This document shows positions 57,493 through 64,000 of a stretch of 64,000 nucleotides of DNA, one piece after another. The notes below the pieces were generated by a model. That model searched no databases. It saw only the letters and a program-made list of their open reading frames with translations, and had not been told where the DNA came from. Source of the DNA: Nocardioides seonyuensis (GTDB taxonomy: Bacteria > Actinomycetota > Actinomycetes > Propionibacteriales > Nocardioidaceae). Positions within the stretch are counted from its first letter, which is position 1. Each line of letters opens with the position of its first letter. Location: NCBI RefSeq assembly GCF_004683965.1, contig NZ_CP038436.1:1240001-1304000 (forward strand). Direction: 5' to 3'. A program made the position numbers and the translations under genes.

Positions 57493-60089
57493 GCCGGCGC
57501 TCCCACCGGGATCCGTGTGCCCAGCTCCACCGGCCCGCTCGGCTCAACCGGCTGGATCTGGCCGCGCTCGGTGGTGAACGCGATGTGAGGGTCGGGTGTG
57601 CCCGGCGCGTTCACGAAGGAGACGAATCGCGAGAGCTTGTCCTCGTCCTCGAGGGTGGCGCGCCACTCGTCGACGTAGCCGCCGACGTGGCGAGCCATGT
57701 CGGCCTCCAGCTCGGCACCGAGACCGAGCGAGTCGTCCACGACGACCTCACGCACCCGGTCGAGGCCTCCCTCGAGCCGGTCGATCCAGGTGGCGGTGCG
57801 CTGGAGCCGGTCGGCGGTGCGGATGTAGTACATGAGGAAGCGGTCGAGGTACGACACCAGCGTCTCGGTGTCGAGGTCGCCGGCCAGCAGCCGGGCGTGG
57901 GCAGGGGTGGCGCCCCCGTTGCCGCCGACGTAGAGGTTCCATCCCTTCTCGGTGGCGATGACGCCGAAGTCCTTGCCGCGCGCCTCCGCGCACTCGCGAG
58001 CACAGCCACTGACGCCGCCCTTGAGCTTGTGGGGACTGCGCAGGCCGCGGTAGCGCAGCTCCAGCGCGATCGCCAGTCCGACGCTGTCCTGCACGCCGTA
58101 GCGGCACCAGGTCGACCCCACGCACGACTTCACCGTGCGCAGCGACTTGCCGTAGGCGTGCCCCGACTCGAAGCCGGCGTCGACCAGGCGTCGCCAGATC
58201 GCCGGCAGCTCCTCCATGCGCGCACCGAACAGGTCGATGCGCTGGCCGCCGGTGATCTTGGTGTAGAGCCCGAAGTCGCGGGCCACCTCGCCGATGACGA
58301 TCAGGCCGTCCGGGGTGATCTCCCCGCCGGGGATGCGCGGGACGACCGAGTAGGTGCCGTTCCGCTGGATGTTGGCGAGGAAGGCGTCGTTGGTGTCCTG
58401 GAGCTTGGCGGTCTCCGGCTCGAGGATGTGGGTGCTCGTCTGGCTCGCCAGGATGCTCGCGACCACCGGCTTGCACACGTCGCAGCCGCGGCCCGTGCCG
58501 TGCGCCTCGACGATGTCGTCGAAGCGTCGGTAGCCGTGGACCGCGACGACGTCGAAGAGCTCCTGGCGGGTGAGGCGGAAGTGCTCGCACAAGCCCTTGT
58601 CGACGACCTTGCCGGCCGCCACGAAGTGCTCCTCGATGATGTTCTTCACCGTCGAGAAGCAGGAGCCACAGGTCGCGCCGGCCTTCGTGCACGCCTTCAC
58701 GCACGCGGCGTCCTCGCAGGTGCCACTCTCCCCGACAGCCGTCAGGATCTCGCCCTTGGTGACGTCGTTGCACGAGCAGACCTGCGCCTCGTCGGGCATC
58801 GTCATCGGGACGCCGGTGGCGGCCGGCAGGATCAGCTGCTCGGGGTTCGGGGGCAGCGCCAGCCCGCTGGACACCATCGGGCGGAGGATGCCGTACGACG
58901 ACGCGTCGCCGACGAGGATCCCGCCGCGCAGCACGAAGGAGTCGTCCGCCTCGGCGGACGGGGCCACCACGAGCTTCTTGTAGACGCCGGCCACCGCGTC
59001 GGAGTAGGTGAGCTCGAGCGCACCCTCCGTGGTCGCGAACGCGTCACCGAAGCTCGCCACGTCGACGCCGAGGAGCTTGAGCTTGGTCGACATGTCGGCG
59101 CCGGTGAAGGTTCCGGGACCCTCGACCAGCGCGTCGACCACGACCTCCGCCATGGCGTACCCGGGGGCGACCAGGCCGTACATCGTGCCGCCCGGGGCCG
59201 CGCACTCGCCGATGGCGAAGACCCTGGGGTCGCTCGTGCGGCACTGCTCGTCGACGAGGATCCCGCCCCGCTCCGCGACCGGGAGGTCGCACTCGCGGGC
59301 CAGCGCGTCACGCGGGCGGATCCCGGCGGAGAACACGACCACCTGCGCGTCGATCTCCTCTCCGCTGACCCGAACCGCCTCGACCCGGTCGTTCCCGACG
59401 ATCTCCTCGGTCACCACGCCGGCGTGGACGGTCACGCCGAGCTTCTCGATGTGACGGACCAGCGTCGCCCCGCCGTCGCCGTCGAGCTGGACGGGCATCA
59501 GCCTCGGTGCCATCTCGACGACGTGCGTCTCCAGCCCCAGCTGCACGAGGGCGTTGGCGGCCTCGAGCCCCAGCAGCCCGCCGCCGATCACGACGCCGCT
59601 GGTCGCGCCGTCGCTGGCAGCACGAATCGCCTCGAGGTCCTCGATGGTGCGGTAGACGAAGCAGCCGGCCTTGCCGCGACCCTCGACCGGTGGCACGAAC
59701 GGTGCGGCGCCGGTGGCCAGCACCAGGACGTCGTACTGGATCAGCTCGACGGCGCCCGGGCTGCTGAGCGGATCGCCCTGCGCCGCGACGGCCGGGGTGA
59801 CCGTCGTGACCGTGCGCGTGGAACGGTCGATCTCGGTCACGGCCGTGTCGAGGAGCAGGCGCACGCGCGGGTCGTCGTACCGACCCTGGGGCAGCAGCGA
59901 CAGCTCGTCGGCGCTCTCCGCGGCGAAGAAGCTGGTGAGGGCGACGCGATCGTAGGCCGGGCGGGGTTCCTCACCGAGGACGACGATGTCGTGGGTCTCG
60001 GTGACACCGCGCTCGACGGCGGCCTCGACGAAGCGGTGGCCGACCATGCCGTGGCCGACGACGACGATCCTGGGGCGCATGTGGGTCAT
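57489..60089 (-). CDS. nirB: Nitrite reductase large subunit (NADPH-type, siroheme)
   Basis: This encodes 866 residues. It reduces nitrite to ammonium with NAD(P)H. FAD domain RIVVVGHGMVGHRF (about 7-20) and VLVLATGAAPFVP, NAD domain GVVIGGGLLGLEAANAL, BFD-type [2Fe-2S] cysteines (CSCND, then CTKAGATCGSC), a second Cys cluster (GRGCDVCKP), and the siroheme/[4Fe-4S] ligands CVGSTWCRYG and GGVSGCARECAEARG are all visible. The family length is usual. The start could be ATG 60089 or 60080. A run of GTTTC-like repeats upstream suggests nitrogen regulation. Confidence 0.96.
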   Translation of the reverse strand: MTHMRPRIVVVGHGMVGHRFVEAAVERGVTETHDIVVLGEEPRPAYDRVALTSFFAAESADELSLLPQGRYDDPRVRLLLDTAVTEIDRSTRTVTTVTPAVAAQGDPLSSPGAVELIQYDVLVLATGAAPFVPPVEGRGKAGCFVYRTIEDLEAIRAASDGATSGVVIGGGLLGLEAANALVQLGLETHVVEMAPRLMPVQLDGDGGATLVRHIEKLGVTVHAGVVTEEIVGNDRVEAVRVSGEEIDAQVVVFSAGIRPRDALARECDLPVAERGGILVDEQCRTSDPRVFAIGECAAPGGTMYGLVAPGYAMAEVVVDALVEGPGTFTGADMSTKLKLLGVDVASFGDAFATTEGALELTYSDAVAGVYKKLVVAPSAEADDSFVLRGGILVGDASSYGILRPMVSSGLALPPNPEQLILPAATGVPMTMPDEAQVCSCNDVTKGEILTAVGESGTCEDAACVKACTKAGATCGSCFSTVKNIIEEHFVAAGKVVDKGLCEHFRLTRQELFDVVAVHGYRRFDDIVEAHGTGRGCDVCKPVVASILASQTSTHILEPETAKLQDTNDAFLANIQRNGTYSVVPRIPGGEITPDGLIVIGEVARDFGLYTKITGGQRIDLFGARMEELPAIWRRLVDAGFESGHAYGKSLRTVKSCVGSTWCRYGVQDSVGLAIALELRYRGLRSPHKLKGGVSGCARECAEARGKDFGVIATEKGWNLYVGGNGGATPAHARLLAGDLDTETLVSYLDRFLMYYIRTADRLQRTATWIDRLEGGLDRVREVVVDDSLGLGAELEADMARHVGGYVDEWRATLEDEDKLSRFVSFVNAPGTPDPHIAFTTERGQIQPVEPSGPVELGTRIPVGAPA

Positions 60090-60111
60090 GCGGTGACGCT
60101 AGGCAGCCCAT

Positions 60112-60148
60112 GTTTTCTCGGTGTTCCGTCATGTTTCGGGGAGGAAAA
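60112..60148. promoter_or_regulatory. Candidate GlnR-type operator upstream of nirB
   Basis: Half-sites GTTTT (60112), GTTCC (60123), GTTTC (60133) and GAAAA (60144) recur at 10-11-base steps. GTTTC-N6-GAAAA resembles the GlnR box (GTnAC-N6-GAAAC). It lies 23-59 bases upstream of the nirB start. GlnR activates nirB in actinobacteria. Match is imperfect. Confidence 0.4.
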
Positions 60149-60206
60149 CCCTTCCGCACGGTCGTCGGTGGGCATGCGCGTGGGCGCGCACGGGTACCGC
60201 TGTTCC

Positions 60207-60404
60207 ATGACCCCACAGAACGAGTCAGGTCCCGACAGTCAGGTCTCGGAGGTCGGCAGCCTCGACGAGGAGAAGGCGGACACCCCGCTCGCGGACGGCG
60301 ACTCCACCGCGGGCTACCCCGCGAGCGAGAGCGGCGACGCCCAGGAGCCGGAGCCGGAGGCCGGCCCGAACGCCAACCCGCACCGGGACGAGGACACCCA
60401 CTGA
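60207..60404 (+). CDS. Small acidic disordered protein
   Basis: This encodes 65 residues, rich in Glu, Asp, Ser and Pro, with no hydrophobic core: MTPQNESGPDSQVSEVGSLD and a PEPEAGPNANPHRDEDTH tail. It is predicted to be disordered. Similar short acidic proteins are common in Nocardioides-type genomes, but I cannot assign a family. It is divergent from nirB (117 bases). Codon use looks genuine for this genome. Confidence 0.6.
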   Translation: MTPQNESGPDSQVSEVGSLDEEKADTPLADGDSTAGYPASESGDAQEPEPEAGPNANPHRDEDTH

Positions 60405-60439
60405 CCGCTAGCCTCTCCTCCCCGGGGGAGGAGAGGCTG

Positions 60440-60892
60440 ATGGTGGACGACCTCGTCATGCGCAGTGCTGGGCACGGTGATGTCCGCGCACTGCTGGAGT
60501 TCTGGGCAGCCGCCGGCGAGAACGGCTCACGCCCCGCGGACCGACCCGAGGCCGTGGGCCGCCTCATCGACCGAGACCCCGAGGCGATCCTCCTTGCCAC
60601 TGCGGCGGACAGGATCGTTGCCACGATCATCTGCGGGTGGGACGGGTGGCGGGCCAACCTCTACCGCCTCGCTGTCGCCCCTGACCTACGTGGCCGAGGC
60701 CTGGGCCGCCGCATGCTGGAACAGGCCGAGGACCGGCTGCGTGGCCTGGGAGCAGAGCGCTTCTGCGCGATGGTGCTCGACGACAACGACCTCGGCACGG
60801 CCCTGTGGCGCGCGGCCGGCTACACCCGGCAGGAGGACTGGAGTCGCTGGGTGAAGGCGGCGGGGCAGAGCGCGGAGGGCGCTAGGCGCTGA
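60440..60892 (+). CDS. GNAT-family N-acetyltransferase
   Basis: This encodes 150 residues. The GNAT fold includes VMRSAGHGDVRALLEFWAAAG, LYRLAVAPDLRGRGLGRRML (the acetyl-CoA-binding R/QxxGxG/A loop), and the C-terminal VLDDNDLGTALWRAAGYTRQEDW. It acetylates a small molecule or protein amine of unknown kind. The ATG at 60440 follows GGGGGAGGAG. Its 3' end overlaps the convergent AraC gene by 11 bases. Confidence 0.9.
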   Translation: MVDDLVMRSAGHGDVRALLEFWAAAGENGSRPADRPEAVGRLIDRDPEAILLATAADRIVATIICGWDGWRANLYRLAVAPDLRGRGLGRRMLEQAEDRLRGLGAERFCAMVLDDNDLGTALWRAAGYTRQEDWSRWVKAAGQSAEGARR

Positions 60893-61877
60893 CGCTGCCG
60901 AGGCGGTACTGCTGCGGACTCGTGCCGTGCACCCTCTTGAACGCGGCGCTCAGCGAGAATGGCGTGCCGTACCCGACCTGACGAGCGATGGCGGCGACCG
61001 TCGCGTCGCTGGAGACCAGCAGGTCGGCGGCCAGGGCGAGACGCCAAGCCGAGAGGTAGGCCATCGGCGGCTCCCCGAGGAGAGCCGTGAACCGACGGGC
61101 GAGGACTGCCCTCGACACCCCGACGCGCGAGGCCAGCTCCTCCACCGTCCAGGGATGCGCGACGTCCTCGTGGAGCAGCGCCAGTGCCGGACCCACGGCA
61201 CGGTCGTGCTGCGCACGGAACCACCCGGGACCCTCGTCCTGACGCGCTGCGAACCACGTCCGAAGGGACGAGATCAACAGCACGTCGAGCAGGCGGTCGA
61301 GCAGCGCCCGCTGGCCCGGGGCCTCGATCTGCATCTCCGCCTCGAGCACGCCGAGAAGCGGGGACGCCGCCTCCTCCTGACTGAGGAGGACGACCTCGGG
61401 GAGCGCCGTGATGAGGGGACGGCTGGCCTCACTCTTGCCCTCGTAGGTGCCGACCAGGAGCACGCAGTCACCGGCCGGGTCCTCCCCCCAGGTCCTGACA
61501 CCGAGCGACCACTCGTCCCAGAGGGGTCGCCCGTCGGCCGCACTGGTGCATCGACCACCCGGGTAGACCACGACGCTCGGCGGCGTCTCCGGGGCATCGG
61601 CGACCGTGTAGTGGCCGGGTCCGCGGACGATGGCCACCTGCCCGGTCTCCATGTGCCGCGGGGGCTGGTCGTCGAGCGTGAGCCAGGCCTCCCCCCGCAG
61701 GACAGCGAGGACCGTCAGCGGGGCCTCGTCCTCGATCCGCAGGGACCAGGGCGGGTCCAGCAGGGCGCGCAGCAGGAAGGCGCCTCGCGCCCGCGGGCCG
61801 TCGAGCAGCGCCTCCAGCACGTCCACACGAAGCAGGCTAGTCGTCCCGGCCGGCTCGGAGCCCCGCGCGACGGTCAC
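60882..61877 (-). CDS. AraC-family regulator with cupin-like sensor
   Basis: This encodes 331 residues. The N-terminal cupin_6-like region (about 15-190) includes LTLDDQPPRHMETGQVAIVRGPGHYTVAD. The AraC double helix-turn-helix is C-terminal (about 230-325): VEELASRVGVSRAVLARRF, GYGTPFSLSAAFKRVHGTSPQQYR. It most likely controls the linked NAD(P)-binding gene, which it overlaps by 4 bases, and the DUF1772 gene upstream. It is cytoplasmic. Confidence 0.9.
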   Translation of the reverse strand: MTVARGSEPAGTTSLLRVDVLEALLDGPRARGAFLLRALLDPPWSLRIEDEAPLTVLAVLRGEAWLTLDDQPPRHMETGQVAIVRGPGHYTVADAPETPPSVVVYPGGRCTSAADGRPLWDEWSLGVRTWGEDPAGDCVLLVGTYEGKSEASRPLITALPEVVLLSQEEAASPLLGVLEAEMQIEAPGQRALLDRLLDVLLISSLRTWFAARQDEGPGWFRAQHDRAVGPALALLHEDVAHPWTVEELASRVGVSRAVLARRFTALLGEPPMAYLSAWRLALAADLLVSSDATVAAIARQVGYGTPFSLSAAFKRVHGTSPQQYRLGSVSA

Positions 61878-62494
61878 GACGAGACCGACACCGCCCGATG
61901 CAGGTAGGTGGCGTCATCCACCTGCGCGAGCAGGAAGGCTGCGACGTCGTCCCGGCCGATCTTCAGCCGCAGTCCGTCCTCGCCGGGACCGAAGCCGTGT
62001 CGTACCGGTCCCGGGCTCTGGTCGGCGAAGGCGGAGGGACGCACGATGGTCCACGCGAGGTCGCTCGCCTCTACCACGCGCTCCTGCCGCACGTGGTCGC
62101 CGTACGCCGGCCGCAGCAGTGCCCCGAACATGACGTACTTCCACCACAGGTCGAGGTTGGCCCGGCTCGACCCGACGCCGATGGTGGACTGGCACACGAG
62201 CCGCCCTCCACCGGACTGCTCCATGGCTCGTACGACGGCGCGGGTGCCCGCCTCGCGCACCACGCCCTTGCGCCCCGCGCCGAGCGCGACCACGACCGCA
62301 TCGGCGTCCTTGACGACCGGCAGGCACGCGGCGGGATCCGTCACGTCGCCCTCGGCGACCTGGAGCCTGTCGTGCCGGACGGGGACCCGCGAGGCGTCGC
62401 GGGTGAAGGCGATGACGTCGTGACCGGCGGCCAGGGCCTGCTCGACCAGCAGGCGGCCGATCGTGCCGGTGGCTCCGAAGATGGTGATGTTCAT
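61874..62494 (-). CDS. NAD(P)H-binding, SDR-atypical family protein
   Basis: This encodes 206 residues of the NmrA/YwnB-like NAD(P)-binding type. The Rossmann motif is MNITIFGATGTIGRLLVEQAL (GATGTIG), and VVVALGAGRKG follows. The C-terminal part has TIVRPSAFADQ, the YxxxK being absent. It probably acts as an oxidoreductase or a redox sensor. It overlaps the downstream AraC gene; the upstream DUF1772 gene is 24 bases away on the same strand. Confidence 0.85.
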   Translation of the reverse strand: MNITIFGATGTIGRLLVEQALAAGHDVIAFTRDASRVPVRHDRLQVAEGDVTDPAACLPVVKDADAVVVALGAGRKGVVREAGTRAVVRAMEQSGGGRLVCQSTIGVGSSRANLDLWWKYVMFGALLRPAYGDHVRQERVVEASDLAWTIVRPSAFADQSPGPVRHGFGPGEDGLRLKIGRDDVAAFLLAQVDDATYLHRAVSVSS

Positions 62495-62518
62495 CGAGAT
62501 CTCCTGTGTGTCGGTGTG

Positions 62519-63019
62519 TCAGCCGGCCGATCGACCGGTGAGGAAGAGGGCCCAGCAGAGGGCCGCGAGCGAACCGGTCGACGTCGCGGTGCGCACGATG
62601 TTCCAGAGCACCCAGCGCTCCTCGAAGCGGCCCCGCAGCCCAGCGGCGTCAGCCATCTCCGGGGCCGCCTCCTGGACCGCCGTGTTCAACGGGACGTTGA
62701 CCACCCCGGTGATCACGAAGGTCGCCACGACGAGCGCCATCGCTGCGGCCAACCAGGCCAGGACCGGACCGCGCCCGGGCAGGTGCAGGAGCAACGAGGC
62801 GAGGATCAGCACCGGACTGCCGAGGAAGGTCAGGCCCATCCAGCGGTTCGAGATCGCTGCGTCGATCCGCTGGAACCCCGTGAGGAACGCGCGGTCGTCC
62901 AGCGTCCCGAGCCCTGGCATCACCGAGTGCGCGAAGCAGAAGAGCAACCCGGCGGCCATGGCGGTCGTGATCGTCGCGCCCATCAGGGTCACGACGCCGA
63001 GAGTGGTGGTCGTCGTCAT
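62519..63019 (-). CDS. DUF1772 (anthrone-oxygenase-like) membrane protein
   Basis: This encodes 166 residues with four hydrophobic helices: the N-terminal TTTTTLGVVTLMGATITTAMAAGLLFCFA, then GLTFLGSPVLILASLLLHLP, VLAWLAAAMALVVATFVITGVVNVPLN and the C-terminal helix. VVNVPLN and the FxxrW region mark DUF1772. It is possibly an oxygenase-like enzyme of a quinone pathway, though most members are uncharacterised. ATG 63019 is chosen; GTG 63025 is an alternative. It is in one group with the NAD(P)-binding and AraC genes. Confidence 0.85.
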   Translation of the reverse strand: MTTTTTLGVVTLMGATITTAMAAGLLFCFAHSVMPGLGTLDDRAFLTGFQRIDAAISNRWMGLTFLGSPVLILASLLLHLPGRGPVLAWLAAAMALVVATFVITGVVNVPLNTAVQEAAPEMADAAGLRGRFEERWVLWNIVRTATSTGSLAALCWALFLTGRSAG

Positions 63020-63139
63020 GTCCACATTCGACCGTCGGACCGGTCTCCCCGGCCATGGCCCTGGCGCTCGTGCGCATGCGTCAGACGCTCAGTGCCCGGT
63101 GACGCCCACAGACCCGCAGACCGCGCATAGGGTGCGGCC

Positions 63140-64000
63140 ATGACGACCGCCCGCACCGTCCCCGTGACCACGGAGATGGACGGCGACGAGCTCGACGCCG
63201 AGGACGCGTGGCACGTCGCCCGCCGCCATGGCCTCCGGACGGTCCTGGTCGGCTCGTTCGTGCGCTTCCGCTATGGCGACGGCTTCACCAACAGCCGCGC
63301 CCTCGCGCTCCAGGCATGCCTGGCGGTGGTGCCGTTCCTGCTCGCCGTCATGGGGTTGGCCGCCGACATCGACGACGACCGCCCGGCGCGTGTCGTGGCG
63401 GCGACGGTCAACGCCGTCTCCCCGGCCAGCGGGGACGACGACGCGATCGTCGAGGCGCTGGCGGGAGGATCGGAGGGCGTCGGCGAGGTCGCGCTCTTCC
63501 TCGGCCTCTTCTTCGCAGCCCTGTCGATGACGACCGCGATGGCGCAGATCGAGCGCGGCAGCAACCGGATCTACGGCATCCGCCGCGACCGGCCCGCGTT
63601 GTTCAAGTACGGCCGGGCCGCGGTCCTCACCGCCGTCTTCGCCGTGCCGGTCGGGCTGGGCTTCCTGGTGCTGGTCGCCGGCGGGGCGTTCGGCGACGCG
63701 ATGGTCACCGAGTACGGGTGGTCGGACCGCACGCACGCGCTCTGGCAGTGGGGCCGCTGGCCGCTGGGACTGCTCACCCTCGTCGTCACCATCGCCGTGC
63801 TCTTCAACCACGCCCCCCGCCGTCACCAGCCGGCGTTGTCCTGGCTCGCCCTCGGGTCGGGCGTGGCCGTGGTGCTGAGCATGACCGCGGCGGCCGGGCT
63901 GGCGGCGTACGTCAATGCCAGCGGCTCGTTCAGCAGCACCTACGGGCCGCTCGCCGGCGTCTTCGCGCTGCTGCTGTGGAGCCTGCTCTCGTCGATCTCG
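63140..64000 (+). CDS. YihY/BrkB-family membrane protein (3' truncated by window)
   Basis: Reading from ATG 63140, 287 codons run open to the window end: MTTARTVPVTTEMDGDELD at the start, followed by several hydrophobic helices (ALALQACLAVVPFLLAVMGL, ALFLGLFFAALSM, AVLTAVFAVPVGLGFLVLVAGG and others). SNRIYGI and FNHAPRR match the YihY/virulence factor BrkB family, a membrane protein of unknown transport role. The stop is outside the window. It is divergent from the DUF1772 gene with 120 bases between. Confidence 0.85.
   Translation, partial: MTTARTVPVTTEMDGDELDAEDAWHVARRHGLRTVLVGSFVRFRYGDGFTNSRALALQACLAVVPFLLAVMGLAADIDDDRPARVVAATVNAVSPASGDDDAIVEALAGGSEGVGEVALFLGLFFAALSMTTAMAQIERGSNRIYGIRRDRPALFKYGRAAVLTAVFAVPVGLGFLVLVAGGAFGDAMVTEYGWSDRTHALWQWGRWPLGLLTLVVTIAVLFNHAPRRHQPALSWLALGSGVAVVLSMTAAAGLAAYVNASGSFSSTYGPLAGVFALLLWSLLSSIS

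Noticed and set aside
57585..60404. 939-codon plus-strand open frame opposite nirB
   Set aside because: It is a shadow of nirB; only its last 65 codons (60207-60404) have an independent start and normal composition, and these are annotated separately.
1..64000. CRISPR arrays and insertion sequences
   Set aside because: No regularly spaced repeats with unique spacers were seen, and no transposase or integrase motif was recognised in the translated frames.

Overview
The window is high-G+C actinobacterial chromosome: short intergenic gaps, many GTG starts, and ATGA or GTGA overlaps that couple genes. Gene content and order point to Propionibacteriales, most likely Nocardioides or a close relative; the genus is inferred from general resemblance, not from a search. 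The core of the window is the conserved actinobacterial block tmk/holB - topA - hppA - STAS antagonist - DEAD/DECH helicase - Tad-type secretion genes - HAD phosphatase, which parallels Rv3644c-Rv3662c of Mycobacterium tuberculosis and SCO3540-SCO3559 of Streptomyces coelicolor.

Layout. 1-1730: an accessory two-gene operon (PD-(D/E)XK nuclease-like protein plus a zinc-ribbon protein) beside tRNA-Thr(CGT). 1803-5540: two small cysteine-containing proteins, a LysR regulator, a GlxA-type AraC regulator and a divergent saccharopine-dehydrogenase-like protein. 5551-9928: secreted peptidase-like hydrolase, holB, tmk, an AMIN-like secreted protein. 9979-10811: an HspR-like regulator divergent from hsp20. 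11000-16498: membrane protein, topA, DUF3140 protein, methyltransferase. 16602-21983: a 1,793-residue secreted multidomain protein. 22259-25044: hppA and a STAS antagonist. 25215-34080: helicase, VOC protein, small membrane protein, the Tad locus (TadE-like x2, Flp-type pilin, TadC with an apparent frameshift, TadB, TadA, CpaE-like) and HAD phosphatase. 34115-34325: a structured RNA whose position and promoter match the Ms1/MTS2823/scr3559 type of RNA polymerase-binding RNA. 34328-41395: degenerate Fic-like protein, methyltransferase, glycosyltransferase, an orphan WXG100-like four-gene operon and an RTX-like secreted protein. 41432-45193: LytS/LytTR two-component system coupled to a DUF485-like/solute:sodium symporter pair. 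45233-49988: DUF427, 2H phosphoesterase, serA, SpoIIE phosphatase, DUF72 and a duplicated serA tail. 50000-55963: PadR/membrane pair, VanZ, LysE, S15-like hydrolase, class II glutamine amidotransferase, GrpB. 55997-60089: assimilatory nitrite reductase operon nirB-nirD-hemD. 60207-64000: small acidic protein, GNAT, an AraC/NAD(P)-binding/DUF1772 group and a truncated YihY/BrkB membrane protein.

How the genes work together. Replication and topology genes (holB, tmk, topA), energy coupling (hppA) and stress signalling (STAS, HspR-like/Hsp20) sit with a Tad-like pilus or secretion apparatus. The nitrite operon couples reductase subunits to a step of the siroheme precursor pathway. The LytS/LytTR pair is translationally coupled to a transporter that it probably controls. 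The most unusual items are the Ms1-type RNA candidate, a dispersed two-palindrome element present twice downstream of genes, the orphan WXG100-like operon, the serA tail duplication that flanks 2.2 kb, and the nuclease/zinc-ribbon pair beside the tRNA.
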